Shown here in pieces: positions 45,172 to 57,400 of a stretch of DNA of 64,000 nt. The notes under the pieces were generated by a model that was given only the letters and a program-made list of their open reading frames with translations, ran no database searches and was not told the DNA's origin. The position numbers and the translations under genes are program-made. Position 1 is the first letter of the stretch; each line of letters opens with the position of its first letter. Source of the DNA: Metaphire vulgaris (lineage: Eukaryota > Annelida > Clitellata > Crassiclitellata > Megascolecidae); the NCBI GenBank assembly GCA_018105865.1, contig CM030837.1:12892725-12956724 (forward strand), given 5' to 3'.

Positions 45172-45369
45172 TTGTCTTCTTCCGCCGGCAACAATTCTTT
45201 CGAACCACCTTCGCCTCCGCCGCGTTCCAAACGACCTCGTTTAAACACCAACAGTCGACGCTTTTTTCGTCGTCAGCCAATCACCGTCCTCCACGATCGT
45301 CAACGCCAAAAAGACGTCCTTCTGATTTGCTGCAACAATACACAGGATGCAAAACACACATATAGTTAG
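45172..45369 (+). CDS. short basic, proline-rich frame (weak)
   Basis: Reads SSSAGNNSFEPPSPPPRSKR, then PRLNTNSRRFFRRQPITVL; codon use looks coding (Ser, Pro and Arg runs with varied codons) and RSKRPR could be a nuclear signal. There is no ATG at its start and no partner exon found. It may be a fragment of an exon or of a transposon protein. Confidence 0.2.
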   Translation: MSSSAGNNSFEPPSPPPRSKRPRLNTNSRRFFRRQPITVLHDRQRQKDVLLICCNNTQDAKHTYS

Positions 45370-45426
45370 CTTATGCATCAATCTATGCTAATTACCTGCT
45401 TACTTACGCGCGAACCTGTTACCATT

Positions 45427-45430
<4 letters not shown>

Positions 45431-45472
<42 letters not shown>
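45431..45472. repeat. (TA)n at Helitron insertion site
   Basis: TA run that directly abuts the CTAG end of the Helitron. Confidence 0.95.
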
Positions 45473-45473
<1 letters not shown>

Positions 45474-46861
45474 TAGGTGTTTACCCGTCAAAAATGACGG
45501 GGGAGAATGGCTGTTTTACCACCCGATTTTGTGCAAATGCAATAGCATTTTGCGCAATTAATTGTCCTTAACTCGCCGCCTTTGCCTTCAACCGAGTTAA
45601 CGCCCATTCGCATGAATGTTCTGAAACTTGATAGTCAACGTAAGCGTAATGATTTGGCAGTGTCGAACGACGTGCAGTGCGTGATTCTCTGTTTCTGCTG
45701 TGCTGCTTTTGCACGCCGAACAACGGCCTGCTCCCCGATCTCACTTGCTTGTCGGAAATCTCGTGAACGCCGGACTTTTTGTGTACTTTGAGAGCGCCGA
45801 GCACCTAGAGTCTCCGGACTTTGTTTTCTTCAAGAATTATGTTTTCGCTCTCGCGCCATTCGTTGTCCTTGTTCTTCTGGAGTCTCGACATTCATTCGCA
45901 CTTCATACATTGTCAGTTATTTAAAGAGATTATCCAGACTTTGTTCTAGCGGAGTCTACATATACGAATAAGCTTATTGCGATCGAGGAATTACGCGCAC
46001 GCATCAGCTGGTTCAATGCTAATCCAAAAGAATAACGCTATATGAACAACGTTTCAATATTGTACATATGTATACTATATATAGATATTATATATGCACA
46101 GTTGCATTTGTATATACGTAAAAATCACGCCACTTAACCAAGCTCTGCGCCACGTAATAATTATGTATGTAAAAATCACGCCACTGTGACAATTTATGAC
46201 ACTGTACACGTAGTAATTGTGTGCGTTAAAATCACGCCACTTCCTCAAGCTCCGCCCACCAACGCATTGTGACGCTGTGCACATTATGTAAATAATAACG
46301 CAACTAGAAAGATGCTCGCTTCGCTCGCAGTGCAGGATAATACTAATCCAATACCTATACCTAATACCCAATCATTGAATTCATGCTGAACAACATTTCA
46401 ATGATGTACTGTACATACGCCACCTAGCCAAGCTCTGCGCCACGTAATAATTAGGCCTATGTACGTTAAAATCACGCAACTGTGACCATTTGTGACGCTG
46501 TACACGTATTTTTTGTGTACGTTAAAATTGCGCAACTTCCTCAAGCTACGCTAACCAACGCATCGCGACACATTATGACGCTGCAATGAACAATTAAACG
46601 TACGCTTCGTCAAACGCTCGCCCTCCAACCTCGCGACGTTGTACACTTATGACGCTGCAATGAACAATTGAACGTACGCTTCTCGCCCACCAAGGCATCG
46701 CGACGTTGACAGAACAATTAAACGTACGCTTCGTCAAACGCTCGCCCACCAACGCATCGCGACGTAAGGACTAAACCGTCTACCAATAGTCAACCAATAG
46801 TCAACCAATCAGAACGCTTGAAGGTAAAAGACATACAGAGCAAGGATCTTAATATTATAGA
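45473..46861 (-). mobile_element. non-autonomous Helitron, 1389 bp
   Basis: On the minus strand it starts A|TCTATAATATTAAG (46861) and ends with hairpin CCCGTCA/TGACGGG (45484-45501), eleven bases, CTAG (45473), then T. Identical hairpin and spacing to the Helitron at 28551-29230. The interior 46120-46790 is a tandem-like array of ACGTTAAAATCACGCCACTT, CACCAACGCATCGCGACG and CAATTAAACGTACGCTTCG words. No Rep/helicase is encoded. Confidence 0.85.
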
Positions 46862-46941
46862 TAATGAACACATGTAAATGAACAAAATGAACATATGTAT
46901 AGTATTTATTAAATTTTAAAAATAGGTATTGAGGTTAGGAA

Positions 46942-48031
<1,090 letters not shown>

Positions 48032-48033
<2 letters not shown>

Positions 48034-48615
48034 ATAACGGGGACAAGGCATTGGGGAGGGAAGGGAGGTTAAGGAGGAAAGTGGGCTGTACGGGTTTTCG
48101 GAGCAGCGTTGTGTGGGTTTGGGAACGGGGTTTGGGGCCGGTGGGGTAGGGGAACGGGGATGGGTTGGAGCCGGGGCGATTGGGAGAGAAATGGGGAGAG
48201 GAAAGGGGACGGGGTTTGGGCCTGTGGAGTAGGGCGGGGCGGGTATAGGTTGGGGCCTGGGCGGGGATGCGTTGGGGCCGGGGCGGGGATATGTTGGGGC
48301 CAGGGCGATTAGGAGAGGGATGGGGAGAGGGAAGGGGAATGGGGTTTGGGGCCTGTGGGGTAGGGCTGGGCGGGGATGCGTTGTGGCCGGGTGGGGGATA
48401 TGTTGGATCCGGGCCGGGGATATGTTGGGGCCGGGGCGAGGATATGTTTTGGCCCGGACGATTGGGAGAGGGATGTGAGAGGAAGGGATTGGGAGAGGGA
48501 CGAGGAGAGGAAGGGGAACGGGGGTTTGGGGCTTGTGGGGTAGGGCGGGGCGGGAATGGGTTGGGGCCGGGGCGATTGGGAGAGGGATGGGAGAGGGAAG
48601 GGGAAGGTGGGTTTA
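48032..48615 (+). repeat. G-rich minisatellite, about 580 bp
   Basis: Higher-order repeats of GGGGATATGTTGGGGCCGGG and GGAGAGGGATGGGGAGAGG-type words within units of roughly 150 bases. The G-strand is the plus strand and has dozens of GGGG runs, so quadruplex formation is likely. It opens several long frames on both strands that are not genes. Confidence 0.9.
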
Positions 48616-48772
48616 AGCTGCAATTAAGACGCTTCGTTAAACGCTCGTTTGATTATACAGTTTTGATTAAACAAGATTTGGTTGTCAATGACAACAGCGT
48701 CTTCCAACATCTGCCGTGCATCGTGACCGACAGACCGTTCGTCCGTCAGACATCGAGAATTATATAGATATA
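48616..48772 (-). mobile_element. 5' end of a third Helitron
   Basis: On the minus strand TCTATATAATTCTCGATG leads into TCACGATGCACGGCAGATGT, GTCATTGACAACCAAA and GCGTTTAACGAAGCG, matching the first ~150 bases of the Helitron at 28551. The G-rich minisatellite occupies the place of its interior; the CTAG end is not found. Confidence 0.6.
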
Positions 48773-49130
48773 TAGATATGCTACGCTGCCCCCATTTATT
48801 TTTTAGTCAAACAATGAAAACATTTTGAAAATCGGTTCACATTTGCCTATAGGGCCTTTTTAACGTACAGTGATACACAGAATGTGCAGTGATTAGTTAG
48901 TTTAGTTTGTAAGTCAATTTCTATAGCGCTAAAAACATGGGGAAACGGCCAAAGTCAGGAGCGCTTTACAATTCGCACGAAATCTGATAAAAGTGCGCGC
49001 GTTTTACACTGTAGTTCCCAAAGGACTTATGAAAAAAAAGTTTCGTCCGGAGATATTATTAAGTTAAGTTGTGTGACTAACTCTCGTCCGATTTGTGGTG
49101 TGGAAATATTCCTCGATATAACTATATATG

Positions 49131-49176
<46 letters not shown>

Positions 49177-49582
49177 TGTTCAAACACCTTGAACTAACTT
49201 TCTAAAGGGTTTTATAACGATTTTGGAAATTCTATGAGCGATTTTATTTCTAAGAATATCCGTGAGTAAACATTGTCGTTACAGTCATCGGATACTTAAA
49301 ATATTTTATTCGAAAGACGTGTTCGTCAGTTGACCAGAGCACTCTATATACAAGGAATCGCTTATAACTTGACTTCTATAAAACAGCCCTTGACGAGCGC
49401 CTAAGCTACCACGCAAGTAGCCATGTCGACCGTATTCCTAGTACTTCATTATTCCAAATCGATGCCGCATTCGTGACTCGTCGCATGTAGCCATAGGAAC
49501 TCAGCTAAAACAGTAAATATTGGAGTAAATATCGGACCGAGCGAGCGAGCCACTTTACCGGTCACGCAACGAACCATCGATA
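48773..49582. other. 5' flank of the NACHT gene
   Basis: Contains a SINE-like or LINE-tail phrase (about 48900-48975: TCTATAGCGCTAAAAACATG, GGCCAAAGTCAGGAGCGC) that recurs in diverged form at about 52980 and 58085, and a TG run near 49144-49175. No promoter element can be assigned safely. Confidence 0.4.
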
Positions 49583-49687
49583 ATGCCAGCGGAAGAAGAG
49601 ATCAAAGACACCGATGCTGCTGTTGCTGCTGCTGCAGAGAGAAGGATCTGGCGGAACGATGACAATCATTTGACGATTACCCGTTGA
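49583..49687 (+). CDS. possible upstream ORF or leader exon of the NACHT gene
   Basis: A 34-codon frame starting ATGCCAGCGGAAGAAGAG with an Ala run (DAAVAAAAERR) and ending TGA. It lies 330 bases before the gene's first in-frame ATG. It could be an uORF that dampens translation, or a chance frame. Confidence 0.25.
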   Translation: MPAEEEIKDTDAAVAAAAERRIWRNDDNHLTITR

Positions 49688-50013
49688 GAGTGTTGCGATC
49701 GCAGAGCGCAAGAAAGGTTACTAGGAACAATTTCCTTTCGTCTGTCGGTCGTCGCAGGAAATCAATTGCGTTCTGTTGGTTCTGAGCGCAACTGTGGTGT
49801 TGATGGCGTGTTCAATGTTCATGGTATCATGTGTAATAGCAGTCCAGGTAGGCACATTCGACAGGTGAGGTAAAACCTTGCGATTTTTGGGCGAAAGACT
49901 TTTAATACAGAAGCGACGACAAGTAGTACTTTTTGAAACATTGAACATCTGCTACAAAAGCATTCTACTTTTTGATTTTGAAATTGCACAACGATAGACA
50001 GAATCGCGAAATT

Positions 50014-51394
50014 ATGTCGTCGTCTTTCAACTTTGGATCCGACGTAAACTATTCGCGTTGGTCGAACTCTCGACCATTTCTGAGAAATGAAGACAGTTTC
50101 TGGAAGCGAACTCCGTCTGCCGCCGAAGCTTTCGCTCGACGCCGGTACGTCCGACAGCCTTTCAAGCGGAACAAGAAACACGAATCCACCGGAGTTCACT
50201 TGCCCTCGATCTTCTCCTCTGCCACCTACAGGTCACCGCGGACCGTCGTCCATTCAAAACACCTGGAATTTGATAGAACCTATTCGAACGAACGCGAATG
50301 CAGACTACCTTTAGAGGGTAAAGGCTGCAAAGAATCGCTTTTGCGATTGGTGGAAAAGGCCGTCAAACAAAATCTGAATGCTCAAAAGTCTCATTCAAAT
50401 TTCGGCACCAGAGTACGAGACAGTCTTGGACTAAGTCAGGGCGTCAATAATAAAAAATCGTCGACGACGAATATCTTCGGCGATTCCGCTCGACATTCAC
50501 TTGAATACGCGAAAGTTCAACAGGGAAGTGATGTTATAAAACCATTAACAGTTAAGAATAAATTATCCGCAATTACCATCCTACTGTCTGGCACGCACTC
50601 AGCGCCTACCAACACCGCATTCAACAAGAACTTCCTCAGAGGAAGAAGAGATAAACGAGAATTAACGGAAACAAATTATATAATCGGATCGGATTCTAAT
50701 TCTCCGGTGATGATAAACAGAGGTCTCGGTCTCGCTAAAAGTCGCCGGCAGAATGGACGTGCTCTTCCATCGCAAAATGATCTTGCGCTTCCGGCCATAG
50801 GTCAGTCATCGAACACGCACAAGAAGGAAGAGGAGGTCGACTCACAGACGAAGCTTAATCAGAACGATACAGTGGCAGCAACCAAAGAACCGAATACTAT
50901 AGAGGCATCGACGACGACGACGACGACCAACGCTCCAGCCGAAGTGGACTCCAATGGGCTGGACTCCGCTGACGACATTCACCGGTGGACATCCGGTCCA
51001 CTCGTGTCTGCATCGGCGGGTTCAAAAGGTCAGAAGGCAAAGGCGAACTCGCTCAGTGCCAAACGCGTCCTCTCGGTTCCAAAACCTCGAGGCTCCTTCA
51101 CGAGGCCTCGGCGGACTGCTGTTACCGCCGGTTCTTTTCGAAAGAAAGAAGAGGCGAAGAAAAACGACGCATTCGAAAACGAATCAACTGCTGCTGCTGC
51201 TGCTTCGAGGAACGGATCGAACGTCACTTCAGCCACCACCGGTGACAATGAGCATCCCGAAGGCGGACAAGGAGTCGAATGCGCGGTCAACGTTGTCGAC
51301 CAGAGACTGGTCAAAGTCCTCTCCGGAGATCTGTCTGAACTGCCGCATCTTCCTTGTCACGTTGTGCGCATCTTCACCAGTTCTACGTTCACAG
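50014..51394 (+). CDS. NACHT gene exon 1: disordered front and start of DUF4062
   Basis: Codes for 460 residues and one base. It has many Arg/Lys, Ser, Asn, a Thr run (EASTTTTTTNAP) and an Ala run (STAAAAASRNG), no membrane segment and no domain I recognise, until CHVVRIFTSSTFT at its very end, which opens the DUF4062-type domain. Donor ACAG|GTAAAG. An N-terminal extension this long before DUF4062 is not something I know from NWD proteins. Confidence 0.85.
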
Positions 51395-54300
51395 GTAAAG
51401 CACGCTGACCTGACCCCGCCACAGCCGCCACCTTTGAAACTGCAAATTTCTGCTTCTTGTTGTCACCAGAAATGGCGAGTTGAATCATAGACGACAAGTC
51501 CTTTCAATGTCTTTAAGTTCGTATACCAGATTTATCGTTAAATTTAATAAGTCTGGCGATTAGAAGCTGAATTTGAATAGAAGAATAATTGAAGCATTGT
51601 TAGTCTTCATAATCCGAAATGACGGTGTTTGCGTTTTCTCGAATCACTTGCACTACACTGATTTCACTCATTCTGCTTGAGAGTCATAGAAGATAGCTAT
51701 GCAAAATGCAACTGTGTCTAAATGCACCAATGACGTTGTTCCGCGTGTGTTATTTTTCTCAATCTCAGTCTCGCATATTTCTTATTTTCGCGGTACATCC
51801 TTATTCCGTTGATGATCTAGAGCCTTGATGTGTGGTGAAAATGTCTGCTTTAGATACTACTTTGGAAAGAAACTGTCTCATGGAAAACGTCTATCCTAAA
51901 CTAAAAGACTATTGTCGGGAAAGACACGGACTAGACTTCCAGGTTGGTGACTAAGTTTGGTCAAAAGATCGCATCGAGTAGCACTATAGAGAAGAATCAT
52001 TTCCACGCAATGGCTGAATTCATAGACTTCTGAGTCAAGGCGGAGATGTTCTTTACGATATGCGTTTCATAATGTAATTTCTCAGAATTGTAATTTCACA
52101 TTCCTGCTCAAGTTTTTTCATCAAAGTGTTTCGTCGTCTACTCGGTACTCGACTATCAGCATTATTCAATACAACACATGTGTTTCTTCTACTCTGCGTG
52201 CAAAGGACAAGTGCATGCAGAAGGCGGATGCTATGGCTTCTGCTCTTGTCCTTTGAGGGTTAAAGCCGCGACGTTTTTAAAGTGCGTGTAATGGCAAACC
52301 GTGATTCAAACGTAAATCTAGATTTTCATTTGAATCGAATCGCCTCCATACACAGCACGCAACGATCGAAGCTCGGTTTAACATTCGATCGCACAACATA
52401 CGCTTCAAAACTATACGAATATCACGGATATTTGCTTATCATTCGAAATCATTAAAATTGTGATTAATAATTATGTTTAGGATTAGCCTACGTTTCATTG
52501 CTGTTTACGGTAACTCGTGCCCGCTATCAATAACATTGGCCGATCTATAAGCGTTAATGTCATAGGCCTATACTGCTGAGTGTGCAATCTCTAACGACAT
52601 GTCATCGCTGAATCCTGCAGCAACATGCACGAGTCTTTTACACTTTTGTTGATTGAATATTGGTTTGATGTAATCCGCATTCAGAAGTCTGCACGTATAA
52701 AAACACGGACAATCTTCAAAATTAGCATTTCAACAATTGCTCACTTAAATTATAGCCCGTGAGACTTAAGGCCGTCAAGAAAATTATCCGAAAGGTCGGA
52801 TAATCCACGTATGAAACCGTTGCTCAAAATAAAACCCTCGTTTTTAAATACAACGTAATGAACTTGTGTTAATGAGTATAATTTTCGGGTAAATATGAGA
52901 TGAGACAGCTGTGGGGTGGTAGGCCCAAACGCCCGTAGACACCGAGAACTACCATCTTCTATCTATCTTTCTCGATGACTTCTATAGCGCCGTACTACAT
53001 GAAAGAGGCCAAAGTATGTCGATGTCTCTAGAGGCTAGAATACTTAAGCGACAGTCAAGCGAGCAGATCGGCGAAATGAGAAAGTTTGTCGGCGGACTTT
53101 TTTTCCAGGTGGTGGACATGCGATGGGGGGTGCGGGACGAAGCGACCGATGATCACATGACCACAGACCTGTGCATGAACGAAATCGACAACTGCCAACG
53201 ACTGTCTGTTGGTCCGAATTTCTGCGTGAGTCTCTCTCACTCACTCTCTCTCACTCTCTCACTCTCTCTCACTCTCTCTCTCTATCTCAATAGTTCGGAA
53301 CTGTTGCAGTTAACCTCTTGCAGTGTCTTTATCTTAGAATTTCCATTTGCTACACGACGCGAAAAAACTTCGTCATGTTCTGTAGGACGACAAAAGTCAT
53401 CTCCTGTCTGCCAAAAAGTCTTTGAAATTTTAAGAGAAATCTTCTTTCGTTTTCCATTTCATCGTTTCGTTTGTTTTTTTATACTTCAGCGGCAACATTA
53501 ATTAGGTTAAACATGAATAATTAGACCTAATTAAATCACACGAAATGCAGACGTCTGTTGTTAATAGACGCTTAGTAATTAATTAATTATTGACATTTCT
53601 AGCGTTCATCAGTCACCTCGATATATATATATATATATATATAAAATCGTTATCTATATATTCGATTTTAATAACGGTTTAGACCGTTTAGGTTGCATCT
53701 ACTAGACACAATTGTTCGTAGAATCGTAGTTTATTTATTTGCGACGACGTTTTAAAAGTACACAAAAATACGTGTACAGCGTACAGTTGCGTGATTTTCC
53801 AGTGACATAATTGGACGATCATTGAAATGTTGCTGTAAATGATTGGTTTATTAGGTAAGGTATTGGATTAGTATTCCAATAATCCTGTCGTCTTAATTTT
53901 ATAGGTTCTGCTGGGACTTTAAAAGTATATAATTCCAGTGACATATTTGGACGAGAAGCTGCTGTAAGAGTTTATTCCCAATAATCCTGTCGTCTTAATT
54001 TTAAGGTTCTGCTGGGACAGAAGTACGGCTACCGTCCGATTCCGACCCTCATTCCCGCCGCCGAGTTCGAGCTGCTGCAGGAGGCGGCTGCCAAGGACAA
54101 CCACAGCGAAGCCGCTCTCCTGCAGCAGTGGTACCGACGAGACGATAACTCCGTTCCGTCGGTCCACGTCCTCCAACCGATCAGCTCCATTCTGACCAAC
54201 TTCAACAATAAAGTGAGACACCGAGCACGCATTTATAGACTCCGAATCCTGTCAAGAAGATATTTATGAAAATTTCTGAAAATTGTATGCATGCTTTAAT

Positions 54301-54452
54301 TAGTCTACGCCCTACGGTCATCGTTATCATCATCATCATCAACACCACCATCATTGTCACCACCCCATCACCACGATCATCGTCATAATCACCACCAACA
54401 CCATCACTATTACCACCACCCCATCACCATAATCATCATAACCATCACTACC

Positions 54453-54486
<34 letters not shown>

Positions 54487-57400
54487 TCATCAAATCTCTG
54501 TCTTGAGACAGGTTTCGGGGCTCCATTGTGTCCATTCGTCTGCGGGTATATTGTTTAAATCACAGTTTGAAATAAAGGGTTAATTGTAGCGCTCAAAATC
54601 ACCTATTTTGTCTCCATTTGTGCAGTTAAATATTAAAGTATGCACAGTACTAACATCGATCATAAGAAATCGTCTATAAATAGCAACAATTTCAACGATA
54701 CGAATTGACCTTTGACTTAAAAACTTTATTAACAGATTTTTGCCCGACATTTCCTGAAAATATGCAGCTCCAAGCTTTCTTGAATAAACGGCTCTTCGGG
54801 CTGCAACAGAATTTCAACCAAATACAATGAAACACTTTCTGTAATTCTACTCCATTCCTGAAATAGCGGTTGACCCGACACCGAAATAGCATACTTCATT
54901 CAGACTGATACTCATGTGATTTACTTAAAATTTAGAATTTATGGTACATAATTTAGAATTTAATAATGTTTGTGTCTTCCCTGTATAACTATTGTCGAAT
55001 CAGTGTTAACTACCAAACTCCATAATATAAACCTTATAAACAGTTATTTCCACGTTCTGGTCTATATTTCCTGTCAGAATTGTCAGAGTAGTCAAATTAA
55101 TATAATTAAATTAATTAGTTGTCCGAATAGTGGTGACATCTGTACAATCGAATCTGCACCATCTAGATGTTCGGTCTCGGACGTACCTGAATAAATTTGC
55201 CCTTTCAAACGGCGCCGTCAGTGCTATAGAAATGAATCGCGCAGTGTAGTAATTCGCCTGGATGGGATGCTGTTATGCACTTAAGCAGATTGTTCACTTA
55301 TATTGGTGTAACTTTTTAACCGCGTCCTGCTGTGTTTATTCAATGCATAGCAACAGCGTCCATGCACTCAAGCCGTCGTTTATTTGCGCGAATAACTCAA
55401 CGGAAACAGACACTTTGTCACGACGGACGGACGGACGGACACAGCACGAAGTCAAAGCTTAGAATAGCTTTGGTCGATGCATTGAAGTGACAGTTTGATA
55501 GCATTGATCCTGTCCCTATGCGGGGCAGCTGCTTTAGCGCAATAACTTCGCTGTACCATGCACAGCTGCACCAGTTGTGTCGACAGAAATGCATGTTCAA
55601 AGTATTTGCCAAAACAGAATATGTTTTGGTCACTTGAAAACGCTCTTAACATGTTCTAGCAATGCTCTGTGTCCAGGCAGAAGTCCTTACAGTTCAAATG
55701 AGGCGCAACTACATAGCATATCCCAGAGCAGTGTTTAATCTAGACTCCTGGACTCCGAGGAGGGAAACTGAAAAAGCCGGGGGGGGAACTGACAAAGCCG
55801 GGGGGAATTCTGCTAGGGGCCGCTGTTAGTCCATGTAGTATTCCAAAATGTCCGGGGGAATTTGAAATTTCCGGGGGGAAAGGGCAATTTTCTCCGGACA
55901 CGGCCTAGATTAAACACTGTCCCAGAGATGTCCATGAATTGGGTTCACCTATGGGTTGGGTTGGGTCAGACTTTTCCATATTTATTGTGGGTTGGGTCAG
56001 AAAATAAATCATGGTTTTAGAAATTGCAATGGGTTAGGTTGGGTTTGGTTAGGTCAAGTAACCCTTTTACCGCCATGTGTTGGGTTGGGCTCTAAAAATG
56101 GACCCATGGAGTGCATGGACATCTCTGGGATACCCTGCCTTGACTCCTTCTTCCTCTTTTCGGTAGAAAAGAAATATGAGAAACATAAAATGAGTGTTCC
56201 AGAGAATATTAAATACAGTAACTTTTGGAATAATAAAGGTAGCCATATATGCTCTACTGGAACACGCTTTCAGTAGAAATGCTTATAATTATGCAGAGGA
56301 CGTCCTCTGCACGCAGGCCCAGATTATACAACTATAGGCTCTATTTCAACTGTATTTTAGACATTATTTATTCCAAATAAACAAATATTAATGTCCTATT
56401 TTTAATTGCTTAAAATATTCAGGTTGTTAAGAGGGCAAAGATTTCGATCGTGTTTGTGAAATGGAAGCGTAACACAACTAATATTGAAAGCATTTTCTGA
56501 TCGAGACAGCGACTGGAAATGTACAAAACTGACTTGTGAAATGTCCATAGACAAGCATGAGGTCTTTAGAATAGAGGAGTGCACGGTAATGGCTACCGCG
56601 GTTTCACCGCGGTAATCCGCGGATTTACCGCGGTAGCGGTATTGAAATCTGTAATTTTGCCGAAATATTAATGGGGACGGAAAAGTTATGGTAGTATCTT
56701 TGGGTAGCGGAATCCAGGCTGACGGTATTACCGCGGATGCGGTTTCAAAAATGCCGTAAATACCGCAGGAATGGGGACGATTAATCTCGCAATTCAATAA
56801 TCATGCGTTCGGCCGATTTTAACATAGCTACTAACCATATAGGCCTACGCCTTTCAGTTTCGAATTAAAAGGCCATTAAATTGAACTGTTAGGCCAGGCA
56901 AGATTGGTTTTGAATCTTTTGATCACTCGACACCATTGTTAGTTCGCAGTTGGTAGAGACCATAAAGCCATTTGAGAACTTGAGGGTAATTGATAAACAC
57001 ACCAGGGGAGAATCACCAGAGCCGGTTTCAGATTGCTGGGGGAGCCTATAGATGTACAGGACAACAAAAGATAATATAATTTAGAGGTGGGGCGGATTGC
57101 AGAGCACTTTGCACAGCTTTGTAATTTGAACGCCCAGTGCCCACTGCCAATTGCCCAGTCTCTGGCCCACCAACCACCATCACTATTTATCTTAGTGCCT
57201 CTGACTCAATCACCATCGATTCGGAGGTGGATTAAAAACTCCTCTAGCTTAGGCCTACTATATAAATTAAACATTTTCTAAAGTTACAGAAAACTGGACA
57301 AGAAAGAGAGCCAATTCATTTTTCAACGTGTTGCTCACTGCTGGCAGAATGGCATTTAGTAAAACCGGGAATGTCCGTTATCTTTTGGTTAGTTTCCGAT

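Noticed and set aside
48109..48767. Long Gly-rich and Pro-rich frames on both strands
   Set aside because: Produced by the stop-poor G-rich minisatellite.
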